The notes under the pieces are model-generated. The model was given only the letters and a program-made list of their open reading frames with translations. It was not told where the DNA came from and made no database searches. This document shows, in pieces, positions 44,240 to 53,890 of a DNA stretch of 64,000 nucleotides. The stretch is taken from positions 7,446,748 to 7,510,747 of the forward strand of contig JARWKL010000006.1 of NCBI GenBank assembly GCA_029961685.1, written 5' to 3'. The position numbers were made by a program, and so were the translations under genes. The stretch is from Aristolochia californica (taxonomy: Eukaryota > Streptophyta > Magnoliopsida > Piperales > Aristolochiaceae). Numbering within the stretch: position 1 is the first letter of the stretch; each line of letters opens with the position of its first letter.

Positions 44240-45050
44240 TTATAGCAGCGCCCTTGCCACATGGAGGAAGTGTTCCTCTCACCCGACCAACCCGGCTTAC
44301 GTTGCTACAACTGTTGTTGTTGTTCCATTGCTCGGGCCATATTCATTGCATGAGCTAAATCCGTAGGCATAAGGAGTTCTACCTCTAGCCATAAATACTC
44401 ATTGAGACCTGCTGTGAATAGGGAGACATGCTGGTCAACCAATAACCTCTCACCAGCACGAGCCAACTTTTTCTAGAAAATTTTTTGATATTGTTCCACC
44501 GAACTAGTTTGTCTCAATAGGACTAACTCTCCCAGGGGGTTGTTGTTCGTGGGAGGGCCAAATCTAATTGTGCATAGATTTTTAAATTCTCCCCAAGTCA
44601 TTCCCGATCTCTCTTTCTCTACTTAAGTAACCCATAGCATGACTTCATTTGTCATATGGAAATAGGCTAGTTGCACCTTATCCCATTCAGTAGTCCCTTG
44701 GTTCAAAAAAAAATTTCACATCTATATAACCAAATTAAGGGATCAATTGAACCATTGAAAGAGGGAAACTCTAACTTGGTGTACCTTGGAACTGTGCCTC
44801 CATGCTGGGGTCCTTGGACAGTAGTGCGCCCAGGCCACTGCTCCGCTCTTCTGTGATATGGTTGAGCAACCTCTCTCACCTCTGGACTCTGATGTCTCTC
44901 TGCCCTCAACTCTATTAGCATGCTGATGACTCGACACATCTCTTCTTCCTAACCACAAACCTTCCCCAACACTAGTTGTGCTATTTCGAGGTTATCTTCT
45001 ATCTTTTGTATCCTGATTTGGATTTCTTCATTGCTGATATTATCCCCCAT
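44240..45050 (-). pseudogene. G2 gag
   Basis: The ATG lies at 45050 on the minus strand (MGDNISNEE-type start), followed by a coiled-coil-like region and RVISMLIELRAERHQSPE. Then come TTVQGPQHGGTVPRYTKLEF and PSFNGSIDPLIWLYRCE, the conserved capsid entry motif of chromodomain gypsies. Stops and shifts occur in several places. Confidence 0.85.
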
Positions 45051-45503
45051 GTTAGCTAATACTACCCAAAAGACCGGCTTGTTAGGAGCAGAAGGCATAG
45101 GTACTTAACCCAGGACCATAACAGTACACCCTGACTTCCCGATTTGACGACCACGGCGGCATTAAAACAACGACAAGAGCCTTTGGGGAACGTCTAGGGA
45201 TTGCGGCCACCCGTGCACGCAGGGAGTCGAACTCGGGACATAGTGCCTGCTCTGATACCAAATCTTAAGTATTTGGCTTTCCGCTACCTATCAGGTCGGT
45301 CTTTTGGGTAGTATTGGCTAGGTGCTTAACATTTGGTATCAGAGCAGCCGCTACGTCGCGAGTTCAAATCCCTGCGATGTGAGTCCTGAGAGCGGAGGGG
45401 ACGACCTAGTCGAAACTAGAGTTTGGGGAACGTCCGGGGATTGCAGTCACCCGCACACGCGGGGAGTTGAACTTGGGACATAGAGCATGCTCTGATACCA
45501 AGT
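45051..45503 (-). repeat. G2 leader built of duplicated and inverted primer-site modules
   Basis: 81-bp direct repeats (45182-45262 and 45422-45502) each end at a primer site (TCTGATACCAA). Between them lies a primer site in the opposite direction (TTTGGTATCAGAGCAG, about 45332). GTTAGCTAATACTACCCAAA at 45051 recurs inverted at 45297-45322. In G1 only 5 bases separate gag ATG and primer site, so this block of about 440 bp is extra. Confidence 0.88.
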
Positions 45504-46369
45504 TGTTATGGTCCCGGGTCATGGATCGAGTAACACGACGTGGAACTTGAGACTCCAGCACTCAGAATTTAACTCACTTCATGTCAAGGGTCTATATAGG
45601 AGTCTTTCTCTTTGACCAATGCTCGGCCAGGAGGAAAGCTCCTCTTTTGATAGTCTTAACGAGTTGTTGTGATAGGTAGGATACCCCACAACAATGCTAG
45701 GCTTGCTAGAGCAAGCTACCCTCTTTTCTTGCTCATGGCAAAGAGGGTTTGGCCCTCTTTGTTGCTGCTCTAGTTAAGAGTGCAATCCTACTTTCTGAAT
45801 TAACTTGAAGTACGAGTTTGGGATAGATTATTACCTCTTTCTTGCTGCTATGATCAGGTCCCATGTTGCACCAGAATTGCTCAAGATATGAGGATGAAGA
45901 TCTTCACTTTTCTGCTCTGTAAGGGAGGATTTGAGACCTCTCTTGCTACTGCTACCGAGAAGGAGGACAGACCTCCTCTTTGGACTCGGAAAAGGGGCAG
46001 GAAGCTCCTTTTCTTAGTAGGGATGGTGGTGGATGAATTTGGGTGAAGATGGATGGCAATGGAGGGTGAAGGATAGGTTGGATTTTTGGAGTAAACCCTA
46101 AACTCGAGATCAAGAGGTGATCTCAACTTGTTTACACTAGGTTATTCTAAAATCTCAAAGCTTACCTATTTCATTCATTCATCTCCCTTAAATAGATCAC
46201 ATCATGGTGTTTTAGGGTTAGGGTTACAATAATTCCCCACAATGACCCTACATATAAAGTAATTAGAAATAATTCTTACTTAAAAAAATATAAAAAATAA
46301 ATCCTACTCAAAGTAATATAAGAAATAAATCAAAGTTGTGTGACTCGGTGTGCTATTGAGTCCACGACA
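45504..46369 (-). repeat. G2 5' LTR
   Basis: 866 bp; the plus strand reads TGTTATGGTCCCGGGTCATG...TATTGAGTCCACGACA. Alignable with both G1 LTRs and with the solo LTR, and closest to the solo LTR in its first 300 bases. Confidence 0.9.
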
Positions 46370-46386
46370 CATAAAGAATACGAGTG

Positions 46387-47403
46387 TGTTGAATTTATAG
46401 AAAAAAGAAATACTTCATTGACTTATTATAATCAGAGTTCATGAACCTCTATTTATAATAGAGGAAAGTAGTAGATTCTAACTACAAATAAACTACTTTT
46501 GTCCCAACTATACCTAAACTCTAACACTTAAAGATAAGTCCTAGCATAATTAAATAACCAAATATAAATAGAAGACTAACGTGACTAAAACACCTTTAAA
46601 CTAAAACTCCTTTGTGAGACCTACTTCCATAATAATCCTAGCTCTATAAGACATCTTATTGTGTAAGACTTCTTATGCCACCTCACATGATCATGGTGTC
46701 CCATATATTATGGGATTGGGCCCATCTTCCAATACTCTTGGATATGTGGGACTTCCTTGGTAGTGTGGGTTTGGGGCCATCTTCCAACACACATGGATAT
46801 GTGGGCCTTCTTGGTTGTGTGGGCTTGGGCCTATCTTACAACACTCCCCCTCAAGCTAGGGGTGAGAGAACATCATGAGCTCCCAACTTACTACAAATGA
46901 TGTATAAGATCTTCTCGTATAAAAAGGTAGTCATCCATATCTTCCAACATTCCCCCTCATGGTGCTCTCTTCCATGAGGCCCAGCTGGCATAAGATAAGT
47001 GAGAGTAAAATCACTCCAAACCGTATGACATCACTCCATACTCTAGTCATAACCCTTGTTGGATGTAGGGCACACTCCTATCATTCTCTGGTAGTGGCAC
47101 TCCTATCTTTCACAGGTAGTGGGTCTATATGTAGTGCTTAGAAGTGTGTTAAAAACTTCTCCATCACCATGTCCCTCTACAGAACAATGACTCTCAAGTG
47201 GTGGGATTAATACATGTCAATTAAGGGGGGTAACATATATGTAGTAATAAGCTCCTACATCACGGTGTCCCAACTCAGGCACCGACTCTCATAGGTAAAA
47301 ATGGGTGATAAATGTCTGTCATTCACAAGACGATGATGTGACACATGATAAATGTCTATCATTCACAAGAGGGTGATAAAAGACGTGATAAGTGGGTAAT
47401 GTC
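46387..47403 (-). mobile_element. A-family element A4, 3' LTR and tail, truncated
   Basis: The LTR at 46387-46843 starts TGTTGAATTTATAG and ends CTTACAACA. Its right end carries tandem copies of a unit of about 70 bp (ATGTGGGCCTTCTTGG type). CTCCCCCTCAAGC (polypurine tract, minus strand) follows, then the tail up to A5. Confidence 0.87.
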
Positions 47404-48760
47404 TATTGGAAGTTGGGCCCCAAGCCCACACGACCAAGGAAGACCCATATATCTAAGAGTATTGTAAGATGGGCCCAAGCCCATAAAAAGTAGGACCCAC
47501 CATGATTACCATGAGTTGGCATCCTTATCACATAATTTGGAAGATCAAGTGGGACTCATAGAGATAATCACAAGTTGGTTGGAAGATCAAGAAGGACTCA
47601 CAAAGATAACCACAAGCTGGTTAGAAGATAAAGTGGGACCCACCAAGATAGCCACGAGCTGGCATCTCTATTTTATGGTCACGTCCTCATAGAAGAGTTC
47701 TAGTTTGATTTATGTTGTCATTTATTTATATTAAGTTATTTAATTATGCTAGGACTTATCTTTAAGTGTTAGAGTTTGGGTATAATTGGGACAAAGGTAG
47801 TTTTACTGTAATTTGACTCTACTACCTTCCTCTATTATAAATTGAGGTTCATGCACTCTTATTATAATAAGTCAATGAAGTATTTCTCTTTTCTATAAAT
47901 TCAACATGGTATCAGAGAAGGTTCTTTGAGTTGACTTGGTCAACCCACAGAGATATTGTGATCATTTTCTGATCTATTATTTCAAGTAGTATAGGTTTCG
48001 TATTTGTCTTTTTTTTCAATCCCTACACCCGTTAGTTGTTTTATGTTTTTCACCTCTATACTGAGCTTTTAATATTGAAAATTATATTTTGAAGGACATA
48101 TATTCGAGTCTAATTTCCAAGGAAAAACTAATTTTCAATCGGATTTATCTACAAAGAGAAATCAATATTTGAAACAGTGAAGGTTAGAGCTGTAGCAAAA
48201 AGCTTCTACTTCCGAGGTATCTTATGCTATCAAGAACGAGACTTTATATAGAGAATTATATATCAATAGAAATATCTATAAGACTATTTTCTTACCTATT
48301 CAACCAATTCTCTGTATGAGTTATCTACAAAGAGAAATCAATATTTGAAATAGAAAAGGTGAAATTGCTATAGAGGTTCGAGCAGCAGCGGAAAGCTTCA
48401 ACTTCCAAGGTACTTTATGCAATCAAGAACGAGACTTTATATGGAAAATTATATATCAAAAGAAAGATTTGTAAGTCTATTTTCTTACCTATTCAACCAA
48501 TTCTTGATCTGAGTTTTTATAAAGATATATTGATCTTGGAACATTTAATGGTCATACTAGAAAAAAGAGAAAAAAAGTACATGGTTCAGCAAGATTACAG
48601 CAACCGAAATCTATCAGATTATTTATCTCAAAATAAGTATCATTTATGAAGAGAAGTGATACTTTTATGGAAGGTATTTAAATCTAGTTTAATAAGGAGA
48701 AGATTTCAATCTAGTATCAATTTGATCTATTTTTAAAGATATATTTCCAGTGGAAGAATC
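47404..48760 (+). mobile_element. A-family element A5, 5' LTR and leader, truncated
   Basis: The LTR at 47404-47906 starts TATTGGAAG (TG decayed to TA) and ends ATAAATTCAACA. A good primer site TGGTATCAGAGAAGG follows at 47907. The leader holds two to three units of about 190 bp, as in A2. It ends where A6 begins. Confidence 0.88.
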
Positions 48761-49572
48761 TATTGAATTTATGGAAAAGTGAAATACTTCATTGACATCA
48801 ATAACTTCTTGTAATCAGAGTACATGAACCTTTGTTTATAATAGAGGAAGGTAGTAGAGTCCAATTACAATAAAACTACCTTTGTCCCAATTACACCCAA
48901 ACTCTAACTCTTAAAGATAAGTCTTAACATAATTAAATAACTCAATACTGATAAAAGACAAACATAACTCAAACTAAAACTCAAACTAAAACTCTTCTTG
49001 GTCGTGATCCTAAGATAAAGATACTTTTGTGAGTCCTTCTTGATCTTCCAACTTATGTGATAAGGATGCCAGCTCATAGTAATCATTGTGAGTCCTACTT
49101 CTTATGGGCTTGGGCCTATCTTGTGGGCCTTCCTTGGTCGTGTGGCCCATCTTATAATAATCTTAGATATGTGGGCCTTCCTTGGTCATTTGGGCTTGAT
49201 CTTATCTTCCAACACTCCCCCTCAAGTTGGGGGGTGAGAGAACAACATGAACTCCCAGCTTGCTGCAAATTATGTATAAAATATTTTTGTATAAAATGGC
49301 ACATCTTCCAATATACCTTCATCTTCCAATACACCCCCTCACATTGTTGCGTCCTTCATTGAGTCCCTACGACATTATATAAGTGAGAGTAAAAATCACT
49401 CCTAGCCGGTAAGCCATTGCTTCATCCTCCAGTCCTAATGCTAGATGTAGGACACACTCCATATCTATCGGTAGTGTGTCTATCGGCATTGCTCTGAAGG
49501 TGTCCACCACTGTGTCCCTCCACAGGACAACGACTCTCAAGTGGTAGGAGACATAAAAGCCATTACAGGTAA

Positions 49573-49604
<32 letters not shown>

Positions 49605-49688
49605 GGGGGGATTACATTGATGTAATCATAAGTTCCTCCGTCATGGACTTCCAACCACGAATAATTTTCATCTTTTTGACGGGGTGTG
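48761..49688 (-). mobile_element. A-family element A6, 3' LTR and tail, truncated
   Basis: The LTR at 48761-49214 runs TATTGAATTTATGG to CTTCCAACA. The polypurine complement CTCCCCCTCAAGTTGGGGGG and the conserved tail follow, including the duplicated CATCTTCCAATACACCCCCTC and a G31 run (49573-49603). It stops abruptly against the kinase segment of Cap-2. Confidence 0.88.
49573..49603. repeat. G31 homopolymer
   Basis: Same position in the A-family tail as the G24 run at 20568-20591, just after AAAGCCATTA on the plus strand. Confidence 0.85.
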
Positions 49689-50212
49689 TCTGATCCATGG
49701 CCATCAATTTCCAGTGATGCAAAAGAGCTAGTAAAAAAGATGCTGAGAGCATATCCTAGAGAGCGACTTTTTGCAATTGAAGTTCTAAATCATCCATGGG
49801 CCCGTGAGGGTGGGGATGCACCTAACAAACCAATTGACAGTGCAGTTTTAACGAGAATGAAGCAGTTCAGGGCAATGAATAAGCTTTAAAAAGTTGCCTT
49901 AAAGGTAATTGTTGAGAATCTTTCTGAGGAAGAAATTATGGGCTTGAAAGAGATGTTCAAATCTATGGATACAGATAACAATGGAACATTCACTTTTGAA
50001 GAACTGAAAAGTGGTCTGCCAAAATTGGGGACTAAGCTTTCAAAATCTGAAGTTAGGCAACTGATGGAAGCAGCTGATGTGGATGGTAACGGTACAATTG
50101 ATTATATTGAATTCATTATAGCAACGATGCACCTGAATAGAGTGGAAAAAGAAGATCACTTGTGTACTGCTTTTGAATATTTTGACAAGGACAAGAGTGG
50201 ATCCATAGAGGA
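49689..50212 (+). pseudogene. captured calcium-dependent protein kinase C-terminus (CDPK)
   Basis: The translation begins in the end of the kinase domain ([39 protein letters not shown]). It continues through the autoinhibitory junction ([10 protein letters not shown], stop, [20 protein letters not shown]) into calmodulin-like EF hands: [24 protein letters not shown] and the start of a third, [10 protein letters not shown]. CDPKs transduce calcium signals. One Lys codon has become TAA; otherwise the frame is open and without introns, although CDPK genes have introns in this region. Similarity ends sharply inside EF hand 3. Confidence 0.92.
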
Positions 50213-50508
50213 ACCTGCTGGTTTTGTAGCACATGGGATATGCAGAGATCCACATTGTATTGGGTTTGATGTAGCCTGCAAGATATATGTTGAAATGTTT
50301 AAAAGGATTCAGACAAGAGTTGGGTGCAGGTTTGAAATCGTGCAAATTGATATGGGAGGTGCAATTGAAATTTTGTCTGTTGTCAAAAGAAATAATCTGG
50401 GTACTGCCAGTGGAACATTAGAGGCTACAGTCAAATTGTTTTTCAGTACTGCACGTTGTTCCAGCAGTATTAAAGGTCAATCTGCTCTTAGTTCAGTTAA
50501 CCAATCTG
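50213..50508 (+). other. Cap-2 unidentified open segment
   Basis: The kinase frame stays open to 50522 ([40 protein letters not shown]), but the residues no longer fit a CDPK. It looks like a second captured exon string fused in frame; I do not recognise it. Confidence 0.45.
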
Positions 50509-50889
50509 TTGCAGTGGGCTAATCTTATACTTAATGAAATGCCTACAAAAAAGGTGGAGTTTTGGAATTCTATAATAAGAGGTTATGTTGAAAAGGGGAA
50601 TGGGATAATTGCTGGAAATGTACACGGAATGTATGCAGGCCGTTGGCTGAACCTGTTTAGGGAGATGGCGAAGTTGGGTTGGGCGGGAGAGGCCAACCAA
50701 GTATTTGATAGCATGAACCGGAAAGTCCTACAAGCATGGAATGCTCTCCTTGAGGGTCACTACAACTTGGGGAAACATGCATTGGGTTTACAGCCGAATC
50801 AATTTATTGTAGTGGCTGGATATGTGTCTCAAGGAAGTAGGGACTGGAAGGAGCTGGAAGAGAACACATTTCAGTCCTCCATTCGGTGA
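50509..50889 (+). pseudogene. PPR-like segment, possibly captured
   Basis: A 126-codon frame reads [68 protein letters not shown] and LGLQPNQFIVV. These fit pentatricopeptide repeats of the PLS type (organellar RNA-binding), but with pieces missing between helices. It may be a chimera of two fragments. Confidence 0.55.
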
Positions 50890-51535
50890 CACAATGGTTT
50901 CTGCTATTGATAGCAATAACAAGGGAATTATACTTGGAACAGAGGAATTGGCACAAAGGAGTTTGAGCAGTACCGAGACTCATCCTGGATGAACTTTGCA
51001 ACAGTTGTTGTAATGCCTTCATCCCCCTCTACTGACAATTACACTAGTGACACTACCAACTTGGGTGCTCCAGTTGAACAACGGCATGTTACATTGACTT
51101 CACTTATGGATGTGGAGAGGAGACACGGTAAGTTTCAGGCTGTTATCAAGAAGGCCTTAGCTGATTATTTCATGTTTTGCATTTTTCATAACCAGCTAAT
51201 TGCAATTTTGGAGTTGGTTGTGCAATGGAAGATCGTAAAGTTGCTTTATCATGCCATCTTCTCTATCCTCTATGCATCAAGATATTCATGAGATAATAGC
51301 TCACTGGTCAGGAAATTCCTGAGAGAATATGGGTCAAAGAAGCCACCAGGTTATATGATAGGAATCCTGAAAATTGAGATGGGCAATAGAGTTATAATTT
51401 GGAGAGTTACTAGTACCATTAATTCTGCTCATGGGTATGACAAATTGGTAGAGAGGATTGCACATATTTCTTCTGGTGCTACTATCATAGAGAGAGTGGT
51501 TGGGTTGAGTGCTCGAATTACTTCTATTTTTCATA
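50890..51535 (+). other. Cap-2 second unidentified segment
   Basis: Open frames at 50989-51291 (TNLGAPVEQRHVTLTSLMDV) and 51355-51579 (RVTSTINSAHGYDKLVERIA) have protein-like composition. No family is recognised. Confidence 0.35.
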
Positions 51536-52090
51536 GTGACACTTGCAAATTTTGGAGTTGTGTGATATTGTCCTTTTGACTGCTGTCTACGAACCAGTGC
51601 TGAAAATTGAGAGAGTTAGTGCTGCTAAGTCTTCTCAATCCCATGGGGACACTAATAGAACAAACAATTTTGGTCCTGATGCTGCTTTTGCAATGCTGGC
51701 CGAGTTGGTAAGTACTATGCAAGAAATCAGTGGTTTGCAAGACCTTGATTCTGCCATTGAAACTTCACTTCAGGAAAATGATGCTGGTCCAAAAAAGCCA
51801 CCTCCAGCCTCAAAAGAGGTGGTTGCCAGGCTTCCAGTCATCACAGTCACACATGAAATCCTAGTGAAACTAGGGAGAGAGACAGAATGTGCAGTTTGCA
51901 GGGAGCACTTGGTTATAAATGACAAGATGCAGGAGTTGCCTTGCAAGCATTTATTTTACCCAAATTGCCTCAAGCCATGGCTGGATGAGCATACTTCATG
52001 CCCAATCTAAAGGCATGAGCTACAAATAGATGACCATGTATATGAGAGCTGGAAATCACGTGAAAAGGAGGTTGAACACTACACTCCGAG
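51536..52090 (+). pseudogene. captured AIP2-like RING E3 ligase segment (Cap-2 copy)
   Basis: This better-preserved copy reads NFGPDAAFAMLAELVSTMQE, KPPPASKEVVARLPVITVTH and ETECAVCREHLVINDKMQEL, then PCKHLFYPNCLKPWLDEHTS and CPI. The RING-H2 ligands are intact except the last, where the codon expected to be Cys after CPI is TAA. Beyond the stop the frame continues RHELQIDDHVYESWKSREKE, so the C-terminus was captured too. In AIP2 this region recruits E2 enzymes and acts on ABI3 in abscisic-acid signalling. The shared start with the Cap-1 copy shows one capture before the two elements diverged. Confidence 0.92.
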
Positions 52091-52179
52091 GTAGAGTAAA
52101 AAAAAATTAAATTTTTAGAGGAAACTTTTTGCCAACAAGGGGAACTAGTGTATGGTTTCAATACCGCAATCTCTCCATC

Positions 52180-52334
52180 TGGGGTGTTACATTGCAACGC
52201 TTACACCGCGTGTGTCGCCCAGTGGGTTGACACCGATGCCACAGATGCTACTTGGGGAGATGTGGTGATGTTTTGGCACACCTCCTCCCTACCTTCGAGC
52301 TTGAGGACAAGCTCTTTCTCCAGGAGGGGTATAA
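52180..52334 (+). pseudogene. Cap-2 chromodomain relic and polypurine tract
   Basis: Frames give WVDTDATDATWGDVVMFW and then, shifted, FELEDKLFLQ, the C-terminal end of chromodomain gypsy integrase. CAGGAGGGGTATAA precedes the LTR. Confidence 0.85.
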
Positions 52335-52702
52335 TGTTATGACCTCAATAGCAGGCCGAGTCATGCAGAGGCGTAGTGGCTGAGTCATTTAGTATTAAGT
52401 TAATTTATTTTCTTTCAATTTACTTTTGCTTTATTTTTATTTTAGTTGAAGAGTTAATATGTTGTAGGGCCATTATTGTAATATTTTATCATGAACCTTG
52501 TTAGCGTGAACCCTACTTAAGGGGTGAAAGAAATGAGAAAGGACAAGTCTTGATCTAGAGTAAACAAGGGTTTTGAGTTCTCCTAAACGAGCTCAGGGGT
52601 GTGTGTTCTCTTAATGAACCTAGGGTTTTCAATCTTCCCTTCGGCTTGATTCTTCTCTTCTTCTTCCCTACGAATAGCCATGTGAGATCCGGGACCGTAA
52701 CA
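52335..52702 (+). repeat. Cap-2 3' LTR
   Basis: 368 bp from TGTTATGACCTC to GGGACCGTAACA; homologous to the Cap-1 5' LTR. Confidence 0.87.
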
Positions 52703-52951
52703 AATACAGGGCCATGGCACACACACTTAGTGAGCTTCTATGGATCAGGTCCCTTCTCGCTGAATTGGGTTTCTATGAAGAAGCTCTTATGGATCTACAT
52801 TGTGATAATCAAGGGGCGATTCATATGACCTCAAATTCGGCCTTCCATGAAAGAGCAAAGCACATTGAGGTGGACTGCGACTTTATACGAGAGAAATTTC
52901 AAGCCGACATATTATCTTTGAAACATATCTACTCAAAAGTACATGTTGCAG
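52703..52951 (+). pseudogene. Cop-3, copia RNase H fragment between Cap-2 and G3
   Basis: In frame from the Cap-2 LTR edge: YRAMAHTLSELLWIRSLLAE, LGFYEEALMDLHCDNQGAIH, FHERAKHIEVDCDFIREKF. The catalytic CDNQ and HIEVDC motifs are typical of copia RNase H. The sequence is cut at both sides by Cap-2 and by the G3 LTR at 52952, so this copia element was the older host of both. Confidence 0.92.
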
Positions 52952-53384
52952 TGTTAGGTTCTTCCCGAACCATGGATCGAGTCACCCTCTTTCCTCTCTT
53001 CCCTCCATATTTGTTCTTGACGCTGGAAGAGGATTTTTGTTTCTGGAACGTAGAATGATGGAAATCGAATAGAATGATGGAGCTTTGAAGGAAGCTCGAT
53101 CTGGACCTCAGAGGGAGAATCCGACCTAGACCTCTGAGGGAGAATCTGACCTGTTTATTCTAATTTTCTGAATACTTGATTTCTCCTTCCCTTGACGTCC
53201 CCCTAAATAGGGTTGAGGATGGAATTACAAAAGTGACCCATAGGTCAAGTGGTTCACGCCACATGACATCTAAAACAAACCAAAGTAAACCATACCAAAC
53301 CAAATAAAATTACATTAAAAGTAAATTGACATAATTTAATTCTTATGCTTGTGGATAACTCGTGATACTATGGAGTCCATAACA
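52952..53384 (-). repeat. G3 3' LTR
   Basis: 433 bp; on the plus strand TGTTAGGTTCTTCCCGAACC to TGGAGTCCATAACA. The purine tract (minus strand AGGAGGGGGGTGA) lies at 53385-53397. Confidence 0.88.
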
Positions 53385-53397
53385 TCACCCCCCTCCT

Positions 53398-53890
53398 AGA
53401 GAAAGAGCTTGTCCTCAAGCTCGAAGTAGGGATAGAGGGTGTTGGACGCAGCCAATGGCTCCCATGTCATGTCACTGGGATCAGCATCAGCCCATTGTAC
53501 TAAGATCTCCCAATCACCCTAAATACGGCGAGCCTGTAATACCTGTGTTGGAGTAGAAAGGACACGTCCCTCATGTAGTGGGGGCAGAGGTGTGTGCAGC
53601 AAGGGAGAATCACCTTGGAAGGCCGTCAGTTGGGAGACATGAAACACATTGTGAATCCTGACCTCTGGCGGAAGTTGCAAGTAGTAGGCAACTGAACCAA
53701 TGCGGTCCATAACCTGAAAGGGTCCATAATACTTCGGAGAGAGCTTGTGGTGTTTGGAGGCTGTCAGCAACAGCTGCCTGTAGTGTTGGAGACGCAGCCA
53801 TACATAATCTCCTAGAGAGAAGAAGACTTCTCGGTGCTTCTTGTCATAATACATCTTCATAGTATGTTGTGCCACTGAAGATGAGTACAA
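53398..53890 (-). pseudogene. G3 integrase C-terminus and chromodomain
   Basis: VWLRLQHYRQLLLTASKHHK, LSPKYYGPFQVMDRIGSVAY and IHNVFHVSQL are the integrase GPY/F module. After a stop at 53519 the frame continues GDWEILVQWADADPSDMTWE and FELEDKLFL, a chromodomain-like tail thought to guide integration. Confidence 0.88.

Larger units (their letters stand above)
43400..46369 (-). mobile_element. G2, truncated G-family gypsy element
   Basis: The 5' LTR (45504-46369) is at the right. Leftward come a primer site, an unusual rearranged leader, gag, zinc knuckle, protease and the very start of reverse transcriptase, where the element is cut at about 43400. It is closely related to G1 and lacks G1's solo-LTR insertion, so it documents the pre-insertion state. 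Confidence 0.9.
49689..52702 (+). mobile_element. Cap-2, gene-transducing non-autonomous gypsy-type element, 5' end lost
   Basis: Order: calcium-dependent protein kinase segment, unidentified stretch, PPR-like segment, unidentified stretch, AIP2-like RING segment, chromodomain scrap, purine tract, complete 3' LTR (52335-52702). The 5' LTR and primer site are missing because A6 abuts the kinase segment. The LTR and the AIP2-to-LTR part are homologous to Cap-1, while everything upstream differs. It lies in a copia RNase H sequence (AATAC follows its LTR). Confidence 0.83.

Noticed and set aside
46200..46240. Telomere-like TTTTAGGGTTAGGG
   Set aside because: Only two units, not the plant TTTAGGG array, and present in every G-family LTR, so it is LTR sequence and not an interstitial telomere.
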